Shown here piece by piece: positions 26,830 through 35,696 of a stretch of DNA of 64,000 bases. The notes beneath the pieces are model-generated. The model was not told the origin of the DNA. It did not search any database and saw only the letters and a program-made list of their open reading frames with translations. This DNA is from Bradyrhizobium sp. 141 (GTDB lineage: Bacteria; Pseudomonadota; Alphaproteobacteria; Rhizobiales; Xanthobacteraceae), in contig NZ_JADPKR010000104.1 in NCBI RefSeq assembly GCF_023074055.1, positions 1 to 64,000 on the forward strand, read 5' to 3'. The stretch's first letter is position 1; each line of letters starts with the position of its first letter. The position numbers and the translations under genes were made by a program.

Positions 26830-27846
26830 GTGAGAGCACAACCAGATGTTTCGGTCATAGTCCCCTGGGACGCGGCATCGGCCGACCCGGGAGCGCAGCT
26901 CATCGATAGGGCGTCAGAGGCGACGCGCCTGCTCCGGGACCTCGTACGTTGCGCCGGCTTTGCGCTGACGGCATGGGATCCATTATCTCACAGCCATCGT
27001 CACCATACGCTCGCCAGCGACGGCTACTCCGACAGATTGCTCGACCACATCAACGATGAGTTCGTCAGAAGCAATCCGGCCTTCGCAATCGCACATCGGG
27101 ACGAACCGCGGTCATTGAGGTGGAGGGATTGCGAAAAGGACTGGGGCCTGTGCTTTCCCGACACGGTCACCGCCCGCGAATACCTCATTCCTTCAGGATT
27201 TCACGAAGGCTCGACAATGTGCCTGCGCCTGCCGGACGGACGTTATGTGGGCGCAATCCATATGAACTGGACTTCGCCGGCGGCCGCGACGGACGAGCGT
27301 AGAGAGCTAACGCAGCGTTTCCGGCCGATCCTTGCTGAACTTTGCGATCAACTGCGGACACCGCGGCTGATCGCCGAGGGCGTCGCTCCCAATTCATTCG
27401 CGCTGGTTATCTCGTCAAGCGGGGCTGCATTCGATCTACTTGCGCGCGCCCCCGGGCCCCATCTCGGCGAGGGCGGCGCGTTGCGCCAGCTGTTGCTTGA
27501 TATGCTGAGGCCCTGGACGCCACGGCGTATCCTCTGGGCTGATGAAGACGGACTTTGCCACCGCGTCGCGATTATACCCTGTCAGCGCAACATGGTTGTG
27601 GTCACGGAAGAATCGATCCCATGGCCATATGATCTGTCGATCCGAGAACTGCAGGTCCTGCATCTCGTCGCAAGCGGGGCAACGAATCCGCAGATCGCCG
27701 CACAGCTATTCGTGTCTCCGAGGACAGTCTCGACGCATATCGAGCATATTCTGGTCAAGATGAACTGCAGCTCCCGCGCGCAGCTTGCCGGACGGGCGAT
27801 GGCAGAAGGACTTCTGCTTGCCCAGGCGCCATCGAAGCGCTCTTGA
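26830..27846 (+). CDS. LuxR-family transcriptional regulator
   Basis: A 338-aa protein. The GTG at 26830 is preceded by GGGGAAG at the correct distance; a TTG at 26794 would add 12 residues but has no such site. The N-terminal 200 residues resemble a GAF-like sensor. The C-terminal 65 residues are a GerE/LuxR HTH: SIRELQVLHLVASGATNPQI, then LFVSPRTVSTHIEHILVKMN. There is no receiver domain and no acyl-homoserine-lactone signature that I can see. It is divergent from the transporter-amidase operon and converges with the glxD-like gene, so control of one or both is likely. Confidence 0.8.
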   Translation: MRAQPDVSVIVPWDAASADPGAQLIDRASEATRLLRDLVRCAGFALTAWDPLSHSHRHHTLASDGYSDRLLDHINDEFVRSNPAFAIAHRDEPRSLRWRDCEKDWGLCFPDTVTAREYLIPSGFHEGSTMCLRLPDGRYVGAIHMNWTSPAAATDERRELTQRFRPILAELCDQLRTPRLIAEGVAPNSFALVISSSGAAFDLLARAPGPHLGEGGALRQLLLDMLRPWTPRRILWADEDGLCHRVAIIPCQRNMVVVTEESIPWPYDLSIRELQVLHLVASGATNPQIAAQLFVSPRTVSTHIEHILVKMNCSSRAQLAGRAMAEGLLLAQAPSKRS

Positions 27847-27889
27847 TTGCCAGGAGGCTTTTCGAGCAGCCCTCCCCGAGCTCAAATGC

Positions 27890-29221
27890 TCACAAGCCAG
27901 GTATCCAACTCGTGCCGGCCAGGGGCAGCCGCGTCATCGCAGCTGCTTCGACTGTCAATGCAACGAGGTCTTCCGGCTCCAAATTGTGCAGGCGGCTTTT
28001 GCCGCAAGCACGCGCGATCGTCTGCGCCTCCAGGGTGATGACTTTGAGATAGTTGGCCAGCCTTCGTCCGGCAAGAACGGGATCGAGACGGGCCGTCAGA
28101 ACCGGATCCTGGGTGGTAATTCCTGCCGGATCCCTTCCCTCGTGCCAGTCATCGTAACAGCCTGCTGTTGTCCCCAATGCCTGGTATTCGGTTTCATACT
28201 TTGGGTCATTGTCACCGAGCGCGATCAGGGCTGCAGTCCCTACCGCGACGGCGTCCGCTCCGAGAGCAAGAGCCTTGGCGACATCGGCCCCGCTGCGAAT
28301 TCCGCCCGAGACGATCAGCTGTACCTTTCGATGTTGACCGAGATCCTGCAACGACTGCACAGCGCTACGGATTGCCGCCAGGATCGGAATGCCGACATGC
28401 TCGATGAACACGTCCTGCGTCGCAGCGGTTCCGCCCTGCATCCCGTCGAGTACGACCACATCCGCTCCGGCCTTCACGGCAAGAGCAACGTCGTAATAGG
28501 GCCGGCTTGCACCAATCTTCAGATAGATAGGTTTTTCCCAACCGGTTAGCTCGCGCAATTCCAGTATCTTGATTTCCAGATCGTCAGCACCGGTCCAGTC
28601 CGGATGACGGCAAGCGGACCTCTGATCTATTCCCATGGGAAGCGATCGCATTTGGGCAACGCGATCGGAGATCTTCTGCCCAAGCAGCATGCCGCCACCA
28701 CCGGGTTTAGCACCCTGCCCCACCACGATCTCGATAGCATCCGCCTTGCGGAGATCGTCCGGATTCATCCCGTATCGGGACGGTAGATATTGGTAGACGA
28801 GTGTCCTGGACTGACCGCGCTCCTCCGGAGTCATGCCGCCGTCGCCGGTTGTGGTCGACGTGCCTGCCAAGCCTGCGCCCCTGCCGAGCGCCTCCTTGGC
28901 CTGCGCTGAAAGAGCACCGAAGCTCATCCCCGCTATCGTCACGGGGATGGCAAGCTCGATTGGCTTCTTGGCGAATCGTGCGCCCAGGACGACACTGGTG
29001 TCGCAGCGCTCGCGATAGCCTTCGAGCGGATAGCGCGACATCGATGCGCCGAGAAAAAGAAGGTCATCGAAGTGCGGCACTTTGCGTTTGGTGCCGCCCC
29101 CCCGGATGTCGTAAATGCCGGTCGCAGCTGCGCGCCGAATCTCCGCGATCGCGTGTTTGTCAAAGGTTGCAGACGGCCGTGGCGGGATGTACCCCCACGC
29201 TTTCTCCATCGCGTCCATCAA
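27890..29221 (-). CDS. glxD: Glutamate-synthase-like FMN protein (GlxD / N-methylglutamate synthase subunit C)
   Basis: A 443-aa protein with the FMN-binding domain of glutamate synthase large subunit. Seen: MSFGALSAQAKEALGRGA, GDGGMTPEERGQS, GQGAKPGGGGMLLGQK, and the FMN-phosphate site LIVSGGIRSGADVAKALALGADAV. The iron-sulfur Cys cluster of GltB is represented only partly. The ATG overlaps the stop of the previous gene. Together with the two genes upstream it is a split glutamate synthase as in rhizobial glxBCD or mgsABC of methylamine users, which make N-methylglutamate from methylamine and glutamate. Which of the two activities applies is not decided by sequence. Confidence 0.85.
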   Translation of the reverse strand: MMDAMEKAWGYIPPRPSATFDKHAIAEIRRAAATGIYDIRGGGTKRKVPHFDDLLFLGASMSRYPLEGYRERCDTSVVLGARFAKKPIELAIPVTIAGMSFGALSAQAKEALGRGAGLAGTSTTTGDGGMTPEERGQSRTLVYQYLPSRYGMNPDDLRKADAIEIVVGQGAKPGGGGMLLGQKISDRVAQMRSLPMGIDQRSACRHPDWTGADDLEIKILELRELTGWEKPIYLKIGASRPYYDVALAVKAGADVVVLDGMQGGTAATQDVFIEHVGIPILAAIRSAVQSLQDLGQHRKVQLIVSGGIRSGADVAKALALGADAVAVGTAALIALGDNDPKYETEYQALGTTAGCYDDWHEGRDPAGITTQDPVLTARLDPVLAGRRLANYLKVITLEAQTIARACGKSRLHNLEPEDLVALTVEAAAMTRLPLAGTSWIPGL

Positions 29222-29979
29222 TACGCCCCAGTATTGTCGATGTGGAAATTGTAGAGCTTTCGGGCTGAGCCGTAGCGTCGGAACTCCGACACGTCGACGC
29301 GGTGGGCCTCGCCAGCCTGCCTGAGGAGCGCGAACAGCTCGGCGCGATGCTCGTCCCTCAGTTCTTTTTCAATACAGTCAGCACCAAAGCTTTCGACCTT
29401 GCCGCGGACGTAGATCCTGGCCTCATAGAGCGAGTCGCCTAGCGCTTCACCAGCATCGCCGAACGCTACCAAGCGGCCGGTCTGGCCCATAAAGCCCGAC
29501 AAATGACCGATGTCGCCCTTTACGACGATGTCAACGCCCTTCATGGAGATGCCGCAGCGCGCACTTGCATTCCCGTCGATCAAAAGGAGACCTCCATGAG
29601 CCGTGGCACCGGCACACTGGCTGGCGTCGCCCCTGACATGGATCAGTCCCGACATCATGTTCTCTCCGACCCCGGGGCCGGCGTTGCCGTCGATGACAAT
29701 CCTGGCCCACTTGTTCATGCCGCCACAATAATACCCCACGTGCCCGGCGATCTCGACGTCGAGAGGCGCATCGATTCCGACTGCGAGCGCATGCGCGCCA
29801 TCAGGGTTGGTGACCCGAAACGACGCCTCGTCCCTCGCCGTGTCATTCCTGAGCCCCTGCAACATCTCGTTCAGTTCACGAAGAGAGGTCGTCAGGAGAT
29901 CGATTTCGCGCTTGAAGTTGGAGGGCCGGAACTCTCTCAAGTCGCGTGGAGACCGTTCGGCGATGTTGACTTGATTCAT
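29218..29979 (-). CDS. glxC: GXGXG-domain protein (GlxC / N-methylglutamate synthase subunit B)
   Basis: A 253-aa protein matching the C-terminal GXGXG beta-helix domain of glutamate synthase. Repeated turns are visible: ANMKW-like GGMNKWARIVIDGNAGPGVGE, HGGLLLIDGNASARCG, KGDIGHLSGFMGQTGRLVAFG, GDAGEALGDSLYEARIYVRG. It starts 3 bases after the GATase gene and overlaps the next gene by 4 bases. It would form the structural bridge between the glutaminase-like and FMN subunits in the cytoplasm. Confidence 0.85.
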   Translation of the reverse strand: MNQVNIAERSPRDLREFRPSNFKREIDLLTTSLRELNEMLQGLRNDTARDEASFRVTNPDGAHALAVGIDAPLDVEIAGHVGYYCGGMNKWARIVIDGNAGPGVGENMMSGLIHVRGDASQCAGATAHGGLLLIDGNASARCGISMKGVDIVVKGDIGHLSGFMGQTGRLVAFGDAGEALGDSLYEARIYVRGKVESFGADCIEKELRDEHRAELFALLRQAGEAHRVDVSEFRRYGSARKLYNFHIDNTGAY

Positions 29980-29982
29980 TCC

Positions 29983-30882
29983 CTAGTGCTCCCAGAAGTA
30001 AGGTGTCGCCGGCTTAGGCTCGAACACGCGCGCATTCTTGATGCCTGGCAGGCATGTCAGGCTCCGATATTCAGATGCAAACGCCACGTAATCTTCAGTT
30101 TCAGCCATCACGGCTGGTTTGCACGCAATGGGATCGCGCAACACCCCAAATCCGTTCTTGGTCCCGACAACGAAAGTGAAGAACCCGTCGAGATCGTCCA
30201 CGCTCGACTTCAGCGCCTCTCCGAGCGTTTTTCCGCGCTTCAACTCGCGCGTCAGGTAGCCTGCAGCGACCTCGGTATCGTTCTCGGTTTGGGGGACAAT
30301 TCCGTCGCGCTGCAGTTCACGCCGAAGAGATGCATGGTTGGAGAGCGAGCCGTTGTGAACCAAGCATTGATCTGGCCCGGTCGAGAACGGATGAGCGCCT
30401 GTCGTGGTCACCGCGGACTCCGTGGCCATGCGGGTATGCGCAATGCCGTGCGTGCCGGCAATCGATACAATGTCGAATGACCGCGCCACTTCGTCTGGAT
30501 AGCCAACTTCCTTGTAGATTTCCAGACTGGCCCCCTCGCTCACAATCCGGATGTCCTGAGCATTCTCAACCAACCAGTCGCGGCATGTCCTTGTAAGATC
30601 TGTTGGAATGGTCAGGATTGCGTGCGTGTAACGATTCGTGACCAAAACCGGAGCACCTATCGAACGGGAAAGGACCGGTGCAAGAATTTCGAAGTCAGAC
30701 CGCCCTCCTACGGATGTCAGCGTCAGTTTGCTCTTGCTTGGTGCATCGGCGGTGTACAGCGCGAAGCCCGCCGAGTCGGGCCCTCGGCTACAAAGGGTCG
30801 AGGTCATCTGGGCAAGCAACCCGCCGAGTTGCGGTTGAAGCTGAGGCGCTTTGAGGAAAAGGCCCGCAATTCCACACATCAT
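29983..30882 (-). CDS. glxB: Class II glutamine amidotransferase-like protein (GlxB / N-methylglutamate synthase subunit A)
   Basis: A 299-aa Ntn-fold amidotransferase. The start MMCGIAGLF would expose Cys as N-terminal nucleophile if translation begins at the second ATG (30879). RMATE and HNGSLSNH are typical GATase II motifs (glutamine binding and oxyanion region), as is the FTFVVGTKNGFGVLRDP stretch. It lies 21 bases after the glutamine synthetase gene and heads the split glutamate-synthase set. It would release ammonia or an amine from glutamine or a gamma-glutamyl amide such as gamma-glutamylmethylamide. Confidence 0.85.
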   Translation of the reverse strand: MMCGIAGLFLKAPQLQPQLGGLLAQMTSTLCSRGPDSAGFALYTADAPSKSKLTLTSVGGRSDFEILAPVLSRSIGAPVLVTNRYTHAILTIPTDLTRTCRDWLVENAQDIRIVSEGASLEIYKEVGYPDEVARSFDIVSIAGTHGIAHTRMATESAVTTTGAHPFSTGPDQCLVHNGSLSNHASLRRELQRDGIVPQTENDTEVAAGYLTRELKRGKTLGEALKSSVDDLDGFFTFVVGTKNGFGVLRDPIACKPAVMAETEDYVAFASEYRSLTCLPGIKNARVFEPKPATPYFWEH

Positions 30883-30903
30883 GGTCTCCGAAAAGCTAAA
30901 GGA

Positions 30904-32301
30904 CTAGAAGAAGCTGAGATATCTCTCGACTTCCCAATCGGATACTTGGCGGTGATATTCCATCCACTCCGATCGTTTGAGCGACATGAACTCCGTGATG
31001 ACTGGCGCGCCGAGAGCGTTGACGAACAATGGATCCTCCTCCAGAGCCTTCAAGGCTTCGGCGAGGCTTTGTGGAAGCAGGCCGACGCCCATCTCTTCAA
31101 TCGCCTGGAGTGAGAGGCCATAGAAGTTCAGATTTTTCGGCGCACCGGGGTCGAGCTTGCGCTCAATGCCGTCAAGACCGGCGGCAATGAGCGCTGCGGT
31201 CGCCAGATACGGATTCATGCTGCTGTCTCCCGTACGAATCTCGATCCTGCCGTAGGGGATCCGCGCCATGGCTGTGCGGTTATTATCGCCATAAGCGATG
31301 AAGGCGGGCGCCCAGGTGGCACCCGAAACCGTGTGGCCGACAACCAGCCGCTTGTAGGAATTCACAGTCGGCGCAAGCAGCGCCGTCAAGGCCTTTGCGT
31401 GGGCCATGACGCCACCCAAGAAATGATAGGCGAGCTTGCTCAGGCCCATCCCGTTTTGATCTCTGTCGTCATGGAAGACATTGCGGCCCTCCGCATCTGC
31501 CAATGAACAATGGATGTGCATACCACTGCCTGTAGAACTGCTGCGCGGCTTGGGCATGAACGAACAGATAGCACCGAGATCGTGCGCAATCTCGGATGCA
31601 GCCATCTTGAAGAACACAATCTGGTCTGCTGTTTTCAGTGCATCGGCATATTTGAAGTTGATCTCGTACTGCCCGTTCGCATCCTCATGATCGATCTGGT
31701 ACACATCAATTCCAACCGCCTGAAGAGACTCGGTGACACGCTCAAGGAAGCTTCGCCCGCGCATCAAGCCGCGATAATCGTATGCGGGCTTGACAAGCAC
31801 ATCGGTGCCGTCGAAGGGCGATAACCTTCCATCAGCCTCGCGCCGGAGCAGGATGAATTCAGGCTCAAGGCCGGTATTGAAGGTCCAACCGCGCTCCGAC
31901 AGTCGCGCGATCTGCTTCTTGAGAACGTTGCGCGTATCGACCGGGTGGGGAGATCCTTTGACGGTGCCAACACCCATCATGCAAGCATAGCCGGGCGCCC
32001 ATGGCGTGACTGTAAGTGTGTCGAGCTCACAGATGACCATGTACTCGGCCTGGTGGGGAAGGAGGCCGAGTCCCCAGGCACCACCACCGGCAAAGCCGGC
32101 CCCCTCAGTCAGTAATGCCTCCAAATGCTGGACTGGAACGGCCTTGCTCTTTGCAACCCCGTGCAGATCCACGAACTGCGCGAGTACGTAGCGTACGCCG
32201 GCCTGTTTCAGAAAGGCGTGGGCCCCAGCCAAGTCCAACTCTTTTGGGGTGGCGAGGCCCCCTGGTGCAAGTGCGCCAGTCCACGAGTTTGGGAGATGCA
32301 T
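30904..32301 (-). CDS. glnT: Glutamine synthetase family protein, GlnT / gamma-glutamylmethylamide synthetase type
   Basis: A 465-aa enzyme. The ATG at 32301 is chosen because AAAGGAG lies 8 bases upstream; a longer frame to 32361 lacks such a site. Seen: GLEPEFILL (metal-binding Glu), DHEDANGQYEINF, SGSGMHIHCSLAD (ammonia/metal region), NRTAMARIPYGRIEIR (glutamate/ATP binding). GlnT (type III in rhizobia) and GmaS, the gamma-glutamylmethylamide synthetase, are close relatives and cannot be separated by eye. Adjacent mgs/glx genes favour ligation of glutamate to an alkylamine. First gene of the leftward operon, divergent from the FAD oxidoreductase, with the operator at 32388-32422 between. 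Confidence 0.85.
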   Translation of the reverse strand: MHLPNSWTGALAPGGLATPKELDLAGAHAFLKQAGVRYVLAQFVDLHGVAKSKAVPVQHLEALLTEGAGFAGGGAWGLGLLPHQAEYMVICELDTLTVTPWAPGYACMMGVGTVKGSPHPVDTRNVLKKQIARLSERGWTFNTGLEPEFILLRREADGRLSPFDGTDVLVKPAYDYRGLMRGRSFLERVTESLQAVGIDVYQIDHEDANGQYEINFKYADALKTADQIVFFKMAASEIAHDLGAICSFMPKPRSSSTGSGMHIHCSLADAEGRNVFHDDRDQNGMGLSKLAYHFLGGVMAHAKALTALLAPTVNSYKRLVVGHTVSGATWAPAFIAYGDNNRTAMARIPYGRIEIRTGDSSMNPYLATAALIAAGLDGIERKLDPGAPKNLNFYGLSLQAIEEMGVGLLPQSLAEALKALEEDPLFVNALGAPVITEFMSLKRSEWMEYHRQVSDWEVERYLSFF

Positions 32302-32387
32302 TCTCACTTCTCCTTTGAATGGCGCCTCACCATGTTGCACCAATTTTGGCGAGTTGCCCATGCCGGCAAAAGGCTTGTACTGCGCTG

Positions 32388-32422
32388 TTGCATTTAATGC
32401 AAGTCTTTTTTATATTATGCAA
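32388..32422. promoter_or_regulatory. Operator with three TTGCAT/ATGCAA half-sites, between glnT and the FAD oxidoreductase
   Basis: TTGCATTTAATGCAA (32388-32402) is a perfect inverted repeat with a 3-base spacer, and a third half-site ATGCAA is at 32417-32422, again 20 bases on. It is nearly the same sequence as 25989-26023. It sits in the divergent promoter region, so one protein could control both arms and the transporter operon. Confidence 0.65.
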
Positions 32423-32441
32423 GTCCATGATGGGGTCTCAG

Positions 32442-33815
32442 ATGATAGCCTTGACCGACCACAGCAATTCGGAAAGCGAACCGACCGGGATCAGCCTGTC
32501 GGAGCTTGCGCAAGGTTGGGCAAAATACTGGTCGACGCCCGGGACTCCATTTTGGTGGCGCGCAGCGCCGCCGGCCTCTGGACCTTGGCCGAGCCTGCCA
32601 AAGAGTGCTGACGTCGTCGTTATTGGAGCTGGTTTTACAGGACTCTCGGCCGCCCTCGTCCTTACGCGTGCCGGACGTCAGGTCGCTCTGGTCGACGCTG
32701 GTGCTCCGGGATTTGGCGCGAGCACGCGCAATGGCGGCCAGGTAGGCAGCGGAAATCAGAAATTTCGCGTCAAGACCTTGATCCGCATGATGGGCGAACG
32801 CAAGGCTATCGAGCTCTTGCGAGAGGGCGTGGAGATGCTCGACGGCATCGAAGCTCTCGTCAAGCAAGAGAATATCGACTGCTCATTTGCTCGGTGCGGT
32901 CGTTTCCGCGGCGCCATGCGACCGGAGCACTACGATTCAATGGCGCGCGACATGGAGGATCTCAGGCGCTACAGCGGCGTGGACTCCTTTATGGTCGCCC
33001 GGCAAGAACAGCACAAGGAGATCGGCACGGATCTGTTCTACGGCGGCTCCCTAGTCCCCCACGACGCCAGCCTTCACCCGGGCAGGTATCATTCGGGGCT
33101 TTTGGAGCGCGTCATCGAGGCTGGCGCGACGGTTCACGGCGATGCACCTGTTCGAGGAATCACGACCGACAATTCTAGTCATATCGTGCATTTTGACCGC
33201 GCGCAGATCAGAGCCAGAAACATACTCGTTGCGACGAACGGCTACACCAAGAACGTAGGTGCATTCTTTCGAAAGCGGATTGTGCCGATCCGCTCCGCAC
33301 AGCTCACGACCGAGATTATTCCAGCGCAAACTTTCGCGCGGTTGATGCCGACGCGGCGGGTCTACGGCAACACAAACCGGGTGTTCTTCTATTTTCGCCC
33401 GGCGCCTAATGAGAACCGATTGATTTGGGGCGGACGCGCGAACCACTTCGCAAAGGACACAGCTCTTGCTGCATACGCGCATCTCGCCCGCGATGTCCTG
33501 CGTACGTTTCCAGCATTGGGGGACGTGAAGGTCGCGTACGCCTGGAGCGGTCTTATCGGCTACACCTATGACGAATTTCCGCACCTGGGTCGATCCCCAG
33601 AGGGGATCTATTACGCGATGGGCTACTGCGGAACGGGTGTCTCTCGATCAACGCATTTCGGGCAAAAAATTGCGCTCCAGATGCTTGGCAATGCTCGGGG
33701 TCGATCTGCATTCGACGGACTGACTTTTCCCAGCCATGTTTTTCACACTCTCGCAAGACCGGCCATGCCCCTCGTTGAAGCATGGTATCGCGCGCGCGAC
33801 ATCACGGGACTCTAA
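32442..33815 (+). CDS. FAD-dependent oxidoreductase of the DAO family (gamma-glutamyl-amine oxidase-like)
   Basis: About 457 residues from the ATG at 32442 (GGGG six bases before it); further ATGs at 32427 and 32430 are also possible, and the frame is open back to 32319 across the operator, which is unlikely to be coding. The FAD-binding motif ADVVVIGAGFTGLSAALVLT is followed by GASTRNGGQVGSG, and GLIGYTYDEFPHLGRSPEG lies near the C terminus. This fits the PuuB-like group, which oxidises gamma-glutamylputrescine or other N-substituted amino acids. Divergent from glnT and followed after 9 bases by ridA, it suggests oxidation of a gamma-glutamyl amide or N-alkylglutamate. Confidence 0.85.
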   Translation: MIALTDHSNSESEPTGISLSELAQGWAKYWSTPGTPFWWRAAPPASGPWPSLPKSADVVVIGAGFTGLSAALVLTRAGRQVALVDAGAPGFGASTRNGGQVGSGNQKFRVKTLIRMMGERKAIELLREGVEMLDGIEALVKQENIDCSFARCGRFRGAMRPEHYDSMARDMEDLRRYSGVDSFMVARQEQHKEIGTDLFYGGSLVPHDASLHPGRYHSGLLERVIEAGATVHGDAPVRGITTDNSSHIVHFDRAQIRARNILVATNGYTKNVGAFFRKRIVPIRSAQLTTEIIPAQTFARLMPTRRVYGNTNRVFFYFRPAPNENRLIWGGRANHFAKDTALAAYAHLARDVLRTFPALGDVKVAYAWSGLIGYTYDEFPHLGRSPEGIYYAMGYCGTGVSRSTHFGQKIALQMLGNARGRSAFDGLTFPSHVFHTLARPAMPLVEAWYRARDITGL

Positions 33816-33824
33816 GGAGATAAA

Positions 33825-34229
33825 ATGGTTACTCACGTGAAAACACACCAAAGGCGACAAAACATTTCTTCGGGCGGCGCTTACGAGAACGTTTTCGGCT
33901 ATTCGCGTGCCGTCGCGAAGTATGGCCAAGTTCACGTATCGGGCACATGCGCGCCAGTCGATTTCGAAGGTCGCACTGCTTATGAGCAGGCAAAAGCCGC
34001 GCTCAAGACCATTTCGGCGGCGCTGAGGGCAGCTGGAGCTGAGCTCGACGACGTCGTGCGCACGGTCGTTTATGTTCGCAACATCACCGATGCTGACGAA
34101 GTCGCAAGGGCTCACCTGGAAGCGTTCGACTCCATTCGACCAGCGTCCACTCTGGTGCAAGTCATATCTTTATTGCGTGCTTGGCAACTGGTCGAGATCG
34201 AAGCTTATGCGCTATTCGAAAAGGCCTAA
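33825..34229 (+). CDS. RidA (YjgF/UK114) family imine deaminase
   Basis: A 134-aa protein with the RidA pattern: SGTCAP in place of the usual SGQ, AYEQAKAALKTISAALRAAG, LDDVVRTVVYVRNITDAD, and RPASTLVQVISL (the Arg that binds the imine carboxylate). Length is typical. It begins 9 bases after the oxidoreductase stop, with GGAGATAAA as ribosome-binding site. RidA proteins hydrolyse reactive imines made by flavin oxidases, so the pair makes biochemical sense. A hairpin terminator follows at 34368. Confidence 0.88.
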   Translation: MVTHVKTHQRRQNISSGGAYENVFGYSRAVAKYGQVHVSGTCAPVDFEGRTAYEQAKAALKTISAALRAAGAELDDVVRTVVYVRNITDADEVARAHLEAFDSIRPASTLVQVISLLRAWQLVEIEAYALFEKA

Positions 34230-34367
34230 AAGGATCAGAAAGCTGCCGAGGCCCCACTTGGGAGACATCCGAGAGGAATGTCTCTCGGCTCCAATTCGAG
34301 ATTCGCTCGCCGGCAGCGACGTCTGGCAAATGGCGGTAGGTACCCTTTGGGTACTCCTCCCTCCACT

Positions 34368-34398
34368 GCCCGGAGCTCTAACGAGCTCCGGGCTTTTT
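34368..34398 (+). terminator. Rho-independent terminator after ridA
   Basis: GCCCGGAGCTC (34368-34378), a TAAC loop and GAGCTCCGGGC (34383-34393) form a perfect 11-base stem, followed by TTTTTC. It ends the rightward oxidoreductase-ridA operon. Confidence 0.85.
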
Positions 34399-34559
34399 CG
34401 ATGGCGAGAATTCTCTATCTTCTGCGAGGCACAATCCTCGATTGCGTGCGACGTAGTTCTTGAATTAGGCCTCTCAGCCGGATAATGGCCGCCTTGCGCT
34501 TACGTGGGCGATTGTGTCAAGGCGTTAAGAACTATCGACGCGACCTGTACTTTGTCCCC

Positions 34560-34960
34560 TAGGCTAGGCGCCGTGCCACTTCGGGGCGATCGCGTTCGCC
34601 AGCAACCACGCTTTTCTTAAGCTGAGCTTCGCGGCATGCACGAAGTCCCACACCGAGTGGTAATCGACGTTCAGGCCGCGTCCGGCAAGCTCGGCAGCCA
34701 GCCCGCATATGGTGAAATCGCCGACCTGGAACTGTCGCGACAGCCACCCCGCGTGGTCGCCCGAAATAGCCTTCGGTTTATGACCGCTCATCTGGCCAGG
34801 CTCAACGCTGCCGGTCTCATCGACCCGCTTCATCCAGCCGATTGTCGTGCTGATCGCCACCTCAAGCTACTTGGCCGCGCGTTGCCGTACATTCCGCCAT
34901 CAATCGCCGCCACCACGCGTTTGCGAGCATCAATAATACGGCTTGCCCATCCATGCTGGC
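34560..34960 (-). pseudogene. IS630-family transposase N-terminal remnant
   Basis: Minus-strand frames give ARKRVVAAIDGGM, then VAISTTIGWMKRVDETGSVE, PGQMSGHKPKAISGDH, LAAELAGRGLNVDYHSVWDF and, in another frame, KKSVVAGERDRPEVARR. This is the front half of an IS630 transposase (helix-turn-helix region) broken by at least two frameshifts. No catalytic DDE half is seen. Confidence 0.65.
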
Positions 34961-35033
34961 CTCCGCCCAGCTTGGTGAATCAGAAACAGACTGATTTGGG
35001 AATCCCAAATCGATTCAGCCTAACCATCCCGCT

Positions 35034-35696
35034 TTAGTCTGCATAAATCACGATCGTGATGAACTGAATGGAATCATCTAAGAGCGTTTCGGGGCCATGA
35101 GGAATATTGCCAGAGAATGTGAAGGCATCACCCGGCTCAAGGAGCTGGGTTCTATTCTCAAATCGATATTGCATCCTGCCGCCCAGCATGTAGAGGAATT
35201 CAGTTCCATGATGCTGAAAGCGCGGGTAGTCTTTACTCTTTTTATCTATATTGACGACGAAGAGTTTGAAGACCTTTCGCGATCGCTTCTGCTCGGAGAA
35301 TAGTCGACAGGTGTAGCGGATCCCACCGCCCGAGCGGACAACCTCCCTTTGATCAGAGGCCTTGATGAGCCTTGCCTCGCTCTTCTGCTCGATCTCACTC
35401 AACAAAGTCGAAAGATCAGTCCCTAACGTGGCGCAGATACGTTCAAGCAACGCAAGACCAGCAGCAGATTGCCCGTTTTCGAACCGGCTGAGCATCGAGA
35501 CAGAAATGCTTGCTTCCGACGCAACATCCCGAAGTGTAAGCCCACGTTCGAGCCGGGCACGCCGAATGGCAACGCCCATTCTCTCCTCAATTGGTGCCAT
35601 CGAGATCCTCGCAGTGGCGTGCAGACGCTGCTGCGGCACGAGTTCTTTCTTGAGCTTGTCTCCGCGCTCCTGATCCGCTCGCTTGACCTTGCGCAA
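35034..35696 (-). CDS. XRE-family regulator with C-terminal cupin domain (copy 2)
   Basis: A 220-aa paralogue of the regulator at 14681-15349, alike over the whole length: HTH IRRARLERGLTLRDVA with VSMLSRFENGQSA, then cupin HGTEFLYMLGGRMQYRFENR and LEPGDAFTFSGNIPHGP. Both use a TTG start; here AGGAGA lies 8 bases before it. The sensor half differs more than the HTH half, so the two may read related operators but different ligands (inference). It is transcribed alone and marks the right edge of the catabolic module. Confidence 0.85.
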   Translation of the reverse strand: MRKVKRADQERGDKLKKELVPQQRLHATARISMAPIEERMGVAIRRARLERGLTLRDVASEASISVSMLSRFENGQSAAGLALLERICATLGTDLSTLLSEIEQKSEARLIKASDQREVVRSGGGIRYTCRLFSEQKRSRKVFKLFVVNIDKKSKDYPRFQHHGTEFLYMLGGRMQYRFENRTQLLEPGDAFTFSGNIPHGPETLLDDSIQFITIVIYAD

